NCBI GenBank assembly: GCA_932521035.1
Contig: OW051493.1
Coordinates: 7,378,001 to 7,442,000, forward strand
Origin: Oscheius dolichura
Taxonomy: Eukaryota > Nematoda > Chromadorea > Rhabditida > Rhabditidae
DNA length: 64,000 bases
Reading direction: 5' to 3'
A model generated the notes under the pieces. It saw nothing but the letters and a program-made list of their open reading frames with translations. It had not been told where the DNA came from and made no database searches. Shown in pieces: positions 48,001 to 59,994 of this stretch; the stretch's first letter is position 1; each line of letters starts with the position of its first letter. The translations under genes were made by a program, and so were the position numbers.

Positions 48001-51000
48001 CTTTCCTGTGGTGATTCTTTCCCGGAGATTAGCATCTTCTCCTCCTTCCAGGTGGATTTATGTTTAAATTTCTCAGTTAATATTGCCTAATTGTCATGTT
48101 CTCCTTCTGTTTACCTTGTGTCCAGCCGCCGCTCTCTCTCTCCGTCCGTCCCCGTAAAAGGGCGCCCTCCGTCCGTCGCATCAGCTGGGTCACCCTGCCT
48201 GCCGGCAACCTTCGCTTATGTGTTCGGGTGTTCCTTCCCGTTTCTGACGGCTTTTCCAGCCTTTTCATACAGAACACTGTGATCTTTCCTCTTTAAAGTG
48301 AAAGTGCTGGCCCTCTTTTTGCTGCAGCTGATGGCGCGTTACGGGCGTCTTTATCTCCCTTAGTTCAGTGAGACCTTTAATTCCAAAAAATTTGCCAACT
48401 TTCCTGATTAACCCGTCCTTTTCTGTTAAAACAAGCTCTAGTTTATTAATTACTCTATTTTGAACCAATTTTCCCTCCCTGGCTCTTCTCTGTGCTCTTC
48501 CAACACGAAAAGTGCTTATCATCCGAGGGGACACGGGCCAGAATTCTCTCAAAACATGTGACGGCCTGACACGTTGAGCCATAATGGTCTTTTCCAGTCA
48601 CAACTCGCGGTTTCCTATTCCCTGAAAAAAAAATCAAACGGGTCTTCAAGCTAACTGGTCTAATTTGCATGGCAGTGTCAGATTTTGCAGGGCGGAGAGT
48701 GAAAAAAGCGGTGCCCCAATTACCTTGTCATTTGCCTAATCCAGTAGAGGGGATCGCCACGGGGATCGCGGCCTGGAATGGCAATGGTGGTCCATTCGCG
48801 AGATTGCGTCAGTTGCCCTTACCTTCGTCCATTTATTTTTAATTTTAAGGGTCATTTGTCTAGTTTTTATTCTTTTTAAAAGTTTAGATTTCCTCTTCCT
48901 CTTTCCCAGGGCGGAGAGTGAAAATTCCCAGGGGGACCCACAGTTGTGAAAAGGCGAGAAATCCGAGCTACAACTCTGAACTGTGGCCTCCACTGCCACT
49001 ATCTCCGTAAGGTCCTTTTTCACCAGAGGAAAGAGCAACTTCGTGTACATTTGTTTAAGATAAGTAAAACCGGCTAAAACTAACGGGTGATAGAGGGGAT
49101 TAGCCCCAGTTGTCATTGTCGTGCCTTCAAAAGTCCAAAAACACACGGTTACGGTCTAAAAGACGAAAAAACGAGCCTCATTTCTTGTTTATTCCATCTA
49201 CCATTATTTATAGCAAGTTCAAAGCTCCAAATTCACTAACATGTTCCAAATATTGGGACAGCTGTATTTTGGACAGGAAAGGACAGTTGGCAAAACTTTG
49301 TACCCCGTGGTTTGGAGGAGGATTTCGTCCTTTTGCTCTTTGACTGTCTCTCTTTTGGTTAATTTTATTTGTAAGCATAGATTTGCCTGCCTATAAGATG
49401 TTCTGGGCAATATACCCAGTCAGAATTAATTACAGTACTCCCTAGTTCTCTGTAGCCTAAACCTGGGCTACTTTCCTCCCATCTCTCCAAATCTTGGTTG
49501 TTGACCCTCCCTCCCTCTTTTTATGACACTACCATATTTTCCAACGACGACGGTCCCACAACCACCTCCCACACAAAAAAGTACGAACAAATTGGCCAGA
49601 CGCCTCCTCCCTGTGAGCTCTGACCTCACCGGCTCCATTGTGACTCACGTCTTGTTTCCCCTCTGATAGTCTCTCTGACAATATTGACCCTGTCCGATAT
49701 TGTTCATGTTTTTCTGTTTTCTCCTCTAATTTTCTCACTTTCCCGCTCCTTTTACTACAAAACTTACGTTTTATGCTCTCTCTCTCTCTCTCATTCTTGC
49801 CCCATTCCACAACATTTTTATTCTTTCAAACGGCAAAGGGGCGCTGATAAGAGACATCGCGGGTATCGCCGGGGTGAGAGCCTACTCCAACGGCAGGCAT
49901 GCATCCAAAAACCCATTTTATGCCCTTATTCTTCTCTTTTCTTTACCTTTATCCGAAATGATGGATTTCTTGATTTTTCTCCTTATTTTATTGCTCCTTG
50001 AAGTTCCTTCCCCTCGGGATCACCACCAAAACAAGAGGCCATTTTCTGGCACTTTATCGCTTCTCCTTCCCGGGAAAGAACATTTTGCTCCACTCCTCTG
50101 ACGCCTAGACTTTTGAACTTAAGTGAGGAGACGGCAAAATTTTTGAGAGCTACCCTTCTTCTCAAAAAGTGAGGCGAAGTCTCGAACTCATTGATTCTGG
50201 ATGTCTTAGAATGTTTCATCCTGTATTCGAGTCCTGGCCTTCTTCGAAAAATGGGCTACCATTGATTTTTATCAGCCCGGCGAGCAAAACTTCTTTGCTT
50301 TGTCACCCCTTTTTCGAAATCCCAGTTTACGTGTTATTTTACGTGTTCCTTGTCCCGCAATGATCAGACACTTTCAAAATTTAGCCTCCATTTGACCTCA
50401 CACTACAATTCCCCGATAATCTTCCTCGTATCCTCTCATCAAAAAGAGTAAATAGGCAGATGGACGGACATTTGTATAGCCTTCTGACAGAAGTAGGCCT
50501 CTTCTTTTTCCCTTTCCTTCTTCCTGGGTGGTTTGAAATTCAAACACACGGTAATCTGTTCATTTCAATGGAATAGCCTTTCCTGTTTAATAGTACAAGC
50601 CTGTGAGCTTATTAGCCGTTGATAAGGAGGCCAGTACGGGAAGGCAACACTCCCTCTCCGGGTAAATCCGATTTTCATAATGAGAACAAAAGCAAATTGA
50701 TAAGAGGCACTTCTCTGCTTGTCTAGAGGCTCTTCCGCTTAGTTTTTAGATCCTATTTTGTCCGTTTTTTTCTAATTTGGTCCGTTTCTTGAAAAAAATG
50801 TATTCAAGTTGGGCTTGAAGGCTTGTATCCTAACGTAATCGTTTATGATTATATCCATCAACAAGTGCCCCGGTTTTTTATTGAGAAATAATGCTGGGAA
50901 GGCCACCAAGACTTCCAAGAAGCCGCAGTAACAGTTCTCTTTCATTCAGTCACTTTTCATCAGTTTGAATCACCCCTAAAGCTTCTCTTCCCCATTTTTT

Positions 51001-51183
51001 ATCACCTCTCTCTCCTGATCTCCTTGCTCATCTCCCTTCTACAAATCCATTCTCATCAAAAACAGTGTTACAGCCGCCCCCGCTGCCCTCTTTCTCTCAG
51101 AGCCCCCCGGTTCATCAATGTTCAATTGACTCATCATCTCTCCCGTCCCGCCGTTCTACTGTGCGATTTTCTGACTCAAAAAA
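45079..51183. other. Long intergenic region
   Basis: About 6 kb between the divergent starts of the secreted-protein gene (minus) and PLC-gamma (plus). No exon chain with known domains was found. Pyrimidine-rich tracts such as (TC)n at about 49776-49792 are common. It may hold control elements for both genes, but none can be named. Confidence 0.5.
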
Positions 51184-54100
51184 ATGAGCGTCTCTAATCG
51201 GAAAAATACCGTGGCGCCGTTGGTCCTCCAGAAGGGGCCCCTGGATCCGAGCAGCGTTCGTCAACGGAGTCTCACAAAACACCATGAGATGGACTTTGGC
51301 AAGATCTACGTGACCATGGAGAAGGGAAATAAGGTTGGTGCTTTGCTTTTGCGAATTTTGCATGCTGTTGATAGTTGTTCCAATTGCTTGGTTGGCAGGT
51401 CTGTAAGCTGCAAGTCATGAAGAAGTGGGACCCGGCATACAAGCTCATCTCATTGCGGCAGGAACTACGGCTGTTGACGATGAACAAGATTGAAATGAGC
51501 GCTGTACGGTAGGCCACCTTTTTGCGGTGCTATTGTAGGCATATTTTTAGGAACAAACCCCAAGTGCTGGATATCCGCCACATTCGGGAGGTTCAAACCT
51601 TGGAGTACAAGTTCAATACCATAAAAATCAACGACAAATGGAAGCGGGATAAAGACATCAGTCAGTTCGACCCCACGAAGATCCTGGTCATCAGCTATGG
51701 CGTTGGCTTTACCCTGCAGCACTGGATCCTTCTTTGTAAGTCGCATTTCTGCTCTGGTTCTTGTTTAACTGTGGCTGTTTTCAGTCGAATCCTCCGAGAC
51801 TTGCAAACTATGGAGCCAGGGAGTCCACAATTTGATGCTGGACACCCGAGACCGGGATTCCTCCTGCCATACAATTCGAATCGAGCGGTTTCTAAGGAAA
51901 CATTTCGAAGAGTTGAAATCTCCCGCCACTGATCTGTAAGCCCTTTACCATTCAAATATTTAAAGGAGATTTTCAGGGTTCCGAGGAAGATGATGAAACC
52001 CTTCGTCCAGACTTCTCTCCAGTATAAAGTCGGCTCGAAGCAGCTTCAAGATGCCACAGAGGATGACATGAACCTGGTCCAATTCTCGAAAGCTGCCAGG
52101 AATTTTATCCACCTTCCGGAGGTACTGTACTTCATTAAAAAGGGCTAAGAGTGTGGTTAAGCTGTTCACCTATTTTACGACCTATTCCGACGACGGGCAG
52201 ATTGTTTCCTTTCCGAATTTCTTGAGATTCTTGGAAAATGTTCAACACGACGATATGGCTATGAATCGGGCGAGAGCAGTCGAATTTTTGAGGAGGTACG
52301 GCTAATCTCATTCCCTCTTTCAGTCTGGACTTTTAGATACCTCCACCAGGACAATAGCTTCAACCATGAGCGGATAGAACCCTCCTTGTCGGTCATAGAG
52401 TTCTGTGATTTCCTGTTCTCTCGGGAGAATTCCATCTGGGACCCTGTGAACGAGAAAGTCATCCAGGATATGACACGGCCATTGTCTCATTACTGGATAG
52501 CCAGTAGCCACAATACCTACTTGACGGGGGACCAGCTCCGATCCGAGTCGTCACTGGATTCCTATTCTCAGGCTCTTCTGATGGGATGTCGTTGTATAGA
52601 ATGTGAGTAGCAACATTCTTTCTTCCTACAGTAAATATTAAGTGGATTGCTGGGACGGTCCCAAGAAGCCGAACAGTCAAGAATGCGCCGAAATAGTCAT
52701 CTACCACGGCTACACGATGACATCCAAATTGGCTCTTCGAGACGTCCTGTTCACTATCAAACACTACGCTTTCATGACCTCTGAGTAAGAGAATCCCAGT
52801 CGCTTCAAGACCCTCCCTGTTTCAGATACCCGGTTATTCTTTCCATTGAGGATAATTGCTCCGTCGGGGCGCAGCGTATCCTTGCCCATGATCTCAAAGA
52901 CATTTTAGGCGAATATTTACTCATTACACCGGTGAGAATATCATATTTTGGGAGAAAGAAGAGGAAATTTAGGTCTCTAAAGAAGAAACTCAACTTCCGT
53001 CGCCGGCTGCTTTAAAGAAGAAAATCATTGTAAAGCACAAGAAGCTACCGGTTGAAAATGAAAATATCAATAGTATGACCCCGCTGAATACGGCTCAAAT
53101 GAACGAATGTAAGCTATTCTTTATTTGGGGTACTGTAACTTGGAAACCGCTCTAATTAAGCCCTAATTCGGAGATAAACTGAAAGAAATCGGTTTAAAAG
53201 GGGCCGTTTCCAGTTGAGGACAGCGACATGATGGGAAAGGAGAACATCAAAAAGGGTGTCCTCCACCTGAAGGACGAAAGCGAATGGAAGACCCATCTGT
53301 TCATCCTATTCGAGGACAAGCTCTGCTATACCGTCGAGCCGTGCTCCGATGACCCGAATGAGAAACAAAACGACGATACTGTCAGCATGATGGGGGAGGA
53401 GGACAGAGATGTGAGTTTCTCTTCTTTTTGCTCCTTTAATATAGTACTGTTCCCCCTGTGTATTCTTTTTCCAGAGCTCTATTTCGATATTTAGGGAATA
53501 TATATTTTAGGAAGACTCTCTTCTCGGCTTCGGTGTCCGTCCGGAAGAACAACACGTGACTGAGGAATGGTTCCACGGCCGTTGCGGGAGACAAGACGCC
53601 GTCCAGCGCCTCCTCCAATACCGAGACAAAGGAAACGGTCTCTTCATGATCCGCGATTCCAATCTCTTCATTGGTGACTTCTCCCTTTCCATTCTCCATG
53701 ACGCAAGAGTTCACCACGTGCGGATATCCACAAAAATGATTGACAGTAAATTATTATCGGAATATGGTAGAGAAAACCTCCATTTCAGGAGAGAAGAAGT
53801 ACTACTTTATGGAGAATAAGATGTGTGACACGCTGTACGAGCTGGTGTCCTACTATACCAGACATTATCTCCCCACACCGACGTTTAGGATGGTCTTGAT
53901 GACGCCCTGCCCCCAACCGACTCCTCATGTTGGAGAGCCGTAAGTTATTTTTGAAGAATGGGATAAATCGAAGCTATTAAATGCTACACAGCCATTTTTT
54001 TCATTTGAATTCAATTTCAGATGGTACTCCGCCACGGCTGACAAAGAAAAAGCTGAAGAGCTCTTGAACAAAGTCAACGAAGATGGCGCTTTCCTCATCC

Positions 54101-56525
54101 GTATCTCGACTTCCGATCCCGGTGTATTTGTCCTCTCCTTACGGTAATTTTCCATTCCTCCCTTTTCTTTATACAAAAATTTCAGAGTTGATGGCGAGAT
54201 CTGGCATTACCGACTCAAAAGAGACGGGCGTATTTTCGTTGTAAATCAGACGGTTTTCGAGAATTTGAATCAAATTGTTGAATACTACAGTAATCGAGAA
54301 TTCGTACGGGGGATTAGTCTTCGGATACCGGTTAACGAACAAAATGTGGATCTGTTCGCCAGTGGAGAAATGGCCGAGCAGGCACCCGGGTGCTATATGG
54401 ACTTGAGGGATCTGGACAAGGAGGTAGGCTCTTGCTTTTGGCATTGATCTTCGGGCAGCGCTCTTTACACCGATTTTTTTGGTGTTTTTCCACGTAAAAT
54501 TATAAGCCTTCTACCGTCACTCTATCGATAATTCCAGGTCCAAGCCATTGCCCTCCGTCCCTATCATGGAAAATCCGATGATGATCTCTCTTTCCCTGCC
54601 AATGCCAGAATTACGGTCCTCCGGAAAGAAGAAGGCCTCTGGAAAGGGCGCTATGGCTCCAGTTCTGGCTGGTTCCCCTCTTCCTACGTCCACGAGGTTC
54701 CCAACACGGAGAAGACCAATTCCCAAGGTTTGAATTTCCCGTTTCTATTGCAAACCTCGTCTTTAGAGTCAAACAACTACAATACGATAGATTTGGCGGG
54801 AATGCTCATCGAAAAGTACCAGGACAATGATCGGAAATACGTAATTCGGATAGCCAAGTCCAATGCCCATTGGAATAATCATCAATGGATTATTGCTGCC
54901 AATTGTGAGCCCTCTCTTTTCCTGGTCCTTATCGTAACCCTTCAGCTTCCGAGGATTGCGATGACTGGTTGAACCATTTGACCGACTTGGCTCGCAGTGC
55001 CAACGACAAGTTGAGCCATCTCCGTATTAAAGAGAAGACCGCCAGGATAGCTGCGGAACTCTCCAATCTCGTGGTAGGACCCTATAGAGTACGGTAGATT
55101 CCCTCCTTGCAGGTGTACTGTCAAGCGGTTCCCTTCAACCCGGATAATGTCAAGGAGGGCTGTTTCTATGAGATGTGTAGTTTTGTAGAGACGAAAATCG
55201 ACAAATTAATGGACAAGGTGGGTCGTAATTTGAGGAAATATCGTTGGCCATTAATCTTTAGGGACTGGTGACGTTCAATATCCGTCAAATATCACGAGTC
55301 TACCCCGCTGGATCCCGGATAACTTCCACAAACTATCACCCGGTTCCTATGTGGAATGCCGCCTGTCATATGGTAATTTTGTTTATTTCCTTTTCCAGTT
55401 AGGATCTTATTTCCAGGTTGCGTTGAATTACCAAACAGGCGATAAGCCAATGCAATTGAATCAGGGTAAATTCATGGGGAATGGGCAATGTGGCTACGTC
55501 CTGAAGCCGGAATATATGATTGACGAGAACTTCGACCCCTACAATGGAATGAAGGTCAGAATTTCTGGGAAACAGTTCAATAATTCATATATTTAGGTCG
55601 TTAGTTCTTGTCCGGTGAAGATTACCATCAATGTCATTGCTGGGAGACATCTGGCCAGGCGGGATAAGAACAAGGGAATTTGTTCGCCCTTTGTACAGGT
55701 CGAGCTGGTTGGATTACCCTGTGACGAGAAGAACTACCGTAGCAATACTATCAGTGAGTTTTCAACGGCCTAATTTGTGTTCTGAAATCGTTGTGGGACC
55801 CTAAAATGTGCCTCGGCAGTCAAACATACCACCATTTCTAGGTTCCAATGGTCTCAATCCGGTTTGGAACTTTCCCTGTTCCTTTGAAGTTTCCTGTCCG
55901 GAATTGGCTCTGCTTCGGTTCACCGTAGAGGACGGTGACTTCCTTGGGGGAGGAAAGAGCGACCCCTTCATTGGGCAAGCCGTCTTCCCGGTGGATTCCC
56001 TCCGCTGTGGCTACCGCTCGGTCCCGTTGAAGAATCAACACAGCGAAGAATTGGAGCTGTCTTCCCTCTTGGTCCTGATAGAAATCCATACAATTGAGAA
56101 CAACGTATTCATTAGGAATGCCAGAACCGTTCTTCAGGTAGTATACTGTAGCTTTTTGTGGAAAACGCTCACTTTCAGGCCAGTAGGCTAGCTCCCGTCC
56201 ATCGCAAAGCCACTGCTTCGGATTCCTTGATCATTTCCCCCACTGCACCTCGTCAAATGGCTCCGCGACTGTCCTCCACTGACCATCGTGCCTCTCTGGA
56301 CTCGCTTCCATCCAGTCCATCGGCACCTGTCCTCGGAAAACAGTCCACATTCTCGTCCATTGGCAGTCAAGATAGTGTGGAGTGAGTAATTGTATCAAAA
56401 CGAAGGGAAATATTGTTTTTAGCATCCCGAATGGTAGTTCCTCGGCCAATGGATCACAGAAAGCAGCCAAGACGCATAAAGATCGACGAAGTATTCTAGG
56501 AACATTCTTTAAAAAGTCCAAATAA
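51184..56525 (+). CDS. plc-3: Phospholipase C-gamma
   Basis: Cuts PIP2 to IP3 and diacylglycerol downstream of tyrosine kinases. The full domain order is visible: N-terminal PH (51316-51920), EF-hand region (52180-52290), catalytic X box (52460-52925; [48 protein letters not shown]), first half of the split PH (53215-53410), SH2 ([19 protein letters not shown]), SH2 ([23 protein letters not shown]), SH3 ([17 protein letters not shown] to GWFPSSYV), second split-PH half ([15 protein letters not shown]), Y box ([20 protein letters not shown]) and C2 (55610-56130). The tail is Ser/Pro- then Lys-rich. Both X-box histidines are present. APGCYMDL between the second SH2 and the SH3 sits where mammalian PLC-gamma1 is activated by tyrosine phosphorylation. 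This domain set is unique to PLC-gamma; plc-3 is the nematode orthologue. About 20 small introns. Confidence 0.96.
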
Positions 56526-56934
56526 CTCTCCTGCCCATTAATTAATTCCAGTTTTATCCTTCACATCTTGCCAAATCCTCTTACTTGTATATAGACCTTT
56601 GACAAAGTATATTCTTCATATTGAAGCTTTATCTCAGCTCTGATGGCGTACTGCGTAGCTAATTATCTTCCCTTCCTCAAGCCCTGTGAACCTTTGCTGT
56701 CATTCCGTTTAATTTTCATAGTTAGTTCATACTAGACTGTTATTATGATTGTTAGTCTTCAATAAATCTATTTATTACAGTATCCCGCCTATTGGTTTCG
56801 AAATTTAATTGAAATTGACGATGGTACAGAGTGCTCTGAGGCTGTTTGTCAACGTTCTCTAAACTACCATGGAAAATTATTTATTTGCTATATAAAGGGA
56901 ATCAGTAAGACAAAATGAGCCCTTTTATTCCATA
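56526..56934 (+). terminator. PLC-gamma 3' UTR and poly(A) signal
   Basis: AATAAA at 56761-56766, about 240 bp after the stop codon. Downstream sequence runs into the 3' end of the convergent lectin gene at 56935. No gene lies between. Confidence 0.6.
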
Positions 56935-59025
56935 TCAGTTACTGTGGAACTCGCCGTAGACTCCTCTGTAGGTAGGGTCGGTCTGGTTGATCACAATGGT
57001 GATGTATGGCCCAGTAGATTCGTAAGAAAGTCCAGGATTCACTCCGTAGTACCTACAAATCGATGCTGTAACTATCTTAGCAATGGCAACATACTTCTGG
57101 GCGAAGTTGACATCCCCATAGCCGTCATAGATGGTGACAGAGTCGGACGGAGCCAAGTAGAAGTCATAGAAGGTCAGAAGCAGTCTGAATCACTGGAATT
57201 TCCTTCAAAAGAGAGAAACACACGTATTGGTGAGATCCTTGGCTCTGAAATACATCGTGCACAGGGATCCTGCTGCAGTCTGGCCGTAAGAGAACGATCG
57301 GAATTCGCCATTTCCAACGATGAGGTCCTTATTGACACCGCATACCTGTGGAGCTGCCTTGAACAGAGCTAAAAGGTGTTGTATACTGTATAACAGGGCG
57401 GATGCTGCAACTTACGGCTCGACATGTAAGTTTGTGTAATAGCCTTCCATCTGTAGTTCTTTCTGTCCTGATTATTTCCACTGTAGTCGATGCGGAGTTT
57501 GCCACTGGTTGAATTCATGACAGTACCGGGAATTGAGTCCTTTGTCAGACTAAAATGCACCGTTTTGTTAGAAATCTGCAGTTAATATGGAAGGGAGACT
57601 CCTGCTATCATAAGAAAAAATCTTCTAAAAGAACTTACGTCCATGTAGGAGTACTGGAACTGAGATCCTCATAGATTCTGATGTTGTCATTGGGGCCGAG
57701 ATACAGCTCGGGGAAATAGATAAACAGCCGGGATTTGGTCTTATCCCAGACGAGGACATTGCTGCAGTCGTTGACCAGGTAGTAGGAGGGATAGTTGGGG
57801 GAGACGATCTGAAGAAGTTCCTAATTACAGTAGAATATGATACGGTTCCATCAGGGGGAAGATAGCTGTCGTCACACAGAGGACAGGACGAGAGGGGAGG
57901 CGGTAGAGAAGAGAGCGAGGCATCCTTTTTGCAAACCGTCGGTAGGATGTTGTCACACGCGCCAGTGAACCACTTTCCTGAGGCGACGACCTTTCCACCG
58001 ATGGAGACTTGGGTGCAACGGTCGCTCACAATCAGACCTGGGCATTGTGATATAGTACAACGAGAAGGGTACCTACCAAAGTTAGAAAAGTTGTAAGGGG
58101 TCTCATCCCTCCATGTAAACGGCGTTATATCATCTCGGCGGAACAACCCAATCTTGAAGAAATCCTGGGTCGATCCGTAGCTGTTATGGATCACGTCATG
58201 GATGAAGCCGTTCTCCTAAACATCTAACTCTTTCCCTTACAAAATATCATAATCCCCGGGATGATGTTAGGCGAAGACCGTGAAGCCTGGGTCTATCATC
58301 GTTAGGCAACGGTAATACAGTCAATTACCGTACCCCGATGCTGTGAACAGAAACCATGGACCCGACTTGACTCTTGCAATAATTATCAGCCTGTAGAGGA
58401 TATTCAGGAGCCAAAGACCAGTAGCATTTTCCATTGAAGAGCCATTTTCCCTGCTCGCAATGTTGGGTGTCTGCAGGAATACTCATGTCTGGATTGAATG
58501 ACTAGCTTACAAGGATTTTCGGTGTATTTACAGACAAAAGGAGCCACAGTCTCGGAACAGGGAGAGCTGAACCAATTCTTGATATAGGTCTGGAACAGAA
58601 CACAGGCTCCGTAGGAATTTGGAGTATTGGTAGAGAAGGCCGTGTAGGAGAGGGGAGTTCCTTCGTCTGTGAAGCAGGACGTCTCATTGTCTGTTACGCA
58701 AGTGGCTCCAATCCAGACCATTGCTCCCAAGGTATTCGAAATAAAGGTGAAGGCATCCGCATCCTGTAGCAGATTTTAAAGGGTAAGAAGCAAAGCTTAC
58801 ATTGGCACTGGTAATCGGGAAGAGAGTTGCTCCATCTCGCTGGCAGGTTCTCAAAGCTTGGAAGCGGTTCAGTGGCTGGGAATAGGCCTGTAATACAGTA
58901 ATATGCAAAGAGAGAAAGGAGAGGGAGCCCACCTTGTAGCAATTGCCTTTGCTGTCCGTGTTGTAGTCGGGTCGGCAACCCAGAGCCAAGGAGAGAAGTC
59001 CTGCAAGAAGCACCACAGCCCGCAT
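56935..59025 (-). CDS. Secreted C-type lectin/CUB protein, tandem copy 1
   Basis: A nematode clec-type secreted protein. ATG at 59025 opens the signal peptide MRAVVLLAGLLSLALG. Lectin domain 1 runs from NCYKAYSQPLNRFQAL through VWIGATCVTDN to TVAPFVCKYTENPC. Domain 2 runs from HCEQGKWLFNGKCYWSLAPE to GKWFTGACDNILPTVCKKD. Two CUB domains follow: the first from CDDSYLPPDGT, IVSPNYPSYYLVNDC; the second from CGVNKDLIVGNGEFRSFSY, with YDFYLAPSDSVTIYDGYG and YRGVYGEFHSN at the end. The last intron (47 nt) splices FAQK to YYGVNPG. The lectin domains lack an obvious EPN or QPD triad, so sugar binding is uncertain. This family is linked to gut and immune responses in worms; a role here is inference. 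Confidence 0.85.
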
Positions 59026-59043
59026 GGTGACAGTATATCTCTG

Positions 59044-59066
59044 AACAGCGGGGGCTTTTATTCACC
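59044..59066 (-). promoter_or_regulatory. TATA-like promoter element, lectin copy 1
   Basis: On the minus strand GTGAATAAAAGCCCC lies about 30 bp upstream of the ATG. The same block, through CTGTTCAGAGATAT, is preserved upstream of copy 2 at 61984-62006, so the core promoter was duplicated with the gene. Confidence 0.55.
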
Positions 59067-59363
59067 CCTGATTTGACGTAACAATAACAGGGGGGAACAA
59101 CCAAGATACACCCACAGGCTGCGGTTAATGAGGTTTTTATCAAGGGGAGAGAGGCGCAAAAATCAACCGGAATTGTGAAAAAGAGGGAAGATAACGGAAT
59201 CAAGCAAGGAAGGTGGGTAAATATTTCGTATTTGAGAAACGGATATGCAGTAATCATAGCTGTATAAAGTGACCACTGTCTCAAAGTCACTCGGTGCCGT
59301 TAGGTGTTTTCCTTCAAATTAACACAAAGATCAATAACAAGATTTATTAAATTAAACACGAGT

Positions 59364-59618
59364 TTACAATTTGTCTGTCTTTTCCAGATTGTCCAGTAGG
59401 TTTTCAAAGTCGTCCATTTGTTCGTCAACGCTTTGGAGTTTCTCTTGAAGCCGTCGGTTCATATCATCAAGGGCTCGAATATATTCTCCTAGTTGTTCTT
59501 CTAGTTCTGGGTTGATTTCTTCTTCGGCTGATCCTTCGACAGGTAGAGGACTTCCAGATACCACGAAGAGTAGGGCAGAGACGATGATGGCCAGGATGAG
59601 AAGTTTCTTGAACTGCAT
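59364..59618 (-). CDS. Small secreted coiled-coil protein
   Basis: A single-exon frame of 84 residues. The Met at 59618 opens a strong signal peptide (MQFKKLLILAIIVSALLFVV, then SG). The mature part of about 60 residues is acidic and strongly helical: INPELEEQLGEYIRALDDM, LQEKLQSVDEQMDDFENLL. Hydrophobic residues recur every three to four positions, which suggests a coiled coil. It has no cysteine. GTATATAAACAGCAG lies about 45 bp upstream (59658-59672) as a TATA box. A longer frame upstream lacks a signal peptide, so this start is preferred. It sits between the two lectin genes on the same strand. Function unknown; it could be a secreted effector or antimicrobial-type peptide. Confidence 0.75.
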   Translation of the reverse strand: MQFKKLLILAIIVSALLFVVSGSPLPVEGSAEEEINPELEEQLGEYIRALDDMNRRLQEKLQSVDEQMDDFENLLDNLEKTDKL

Positions 59619-59657
59619 GGTCACGGTGGGGGAATCGATGGCTACTGATTTTTTCTG

Positions 59658-59672
59658 CTGTTTATATACGAT
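59658..59672 (-). promoter_or_regulatory. TATA box of the small secreted gene
   Basis: On the minus strand GTATATAAACAGCAG lies 40-55 bp upstream of the ATG at 59618. There is room for a very short leader only. Confidence 0.55.
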
Positions 59673-59770
59673 CTTGAGACGCAAAGCGATGATGGAAAAA
59701 AAAATTTTTTTTCTCATTTTCTCATCGCAGTTTTCAGAGAACCTCGCTTTGTGAGTTCCCTGCTCATCAC

Positions 59771-59890
59771 CAAGCATCCTTGTTTGTTGCGACTGTTCGT
59801 TTTTATGGAGTTCTTCCAGGCACTATCAGCCCTCCAGATGGCCTGTGTTCGGAAGTTCTTATTCTTTTAACGACCCCCGATAACGCCGCA
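59771..59890. repeat. Duplicated upstream block, copy 1
   Basis: CATCCTTGTTTGTTGCGACT through CCAGATGGCCTGTGTTCGGA to AACGACCCCCGATAAC is nearly identical to 62681-62792. It marks the end of the tandem duplication that holds the lectin/CUB genes. Confidence 0.8.
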
Positions 59891-59994
59891 TTCAAGTATC
59901 AGACCCTTGTGTTTAAGATCCGATTTCCAGGAGAAGGCTATTTGTTTTTTATGCAAGTAAAAATGACAAACTAATTTTATATTTTTATTCCATA

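Noticed and set aside
45079..51183. Genes among the many 60-140 codon frames between the secreted-protein gene and PLC-gamma
   Set aside because: None shows domains, signal peptides with splice support or consistent codon pattern. They are expected by chance in this base composition.
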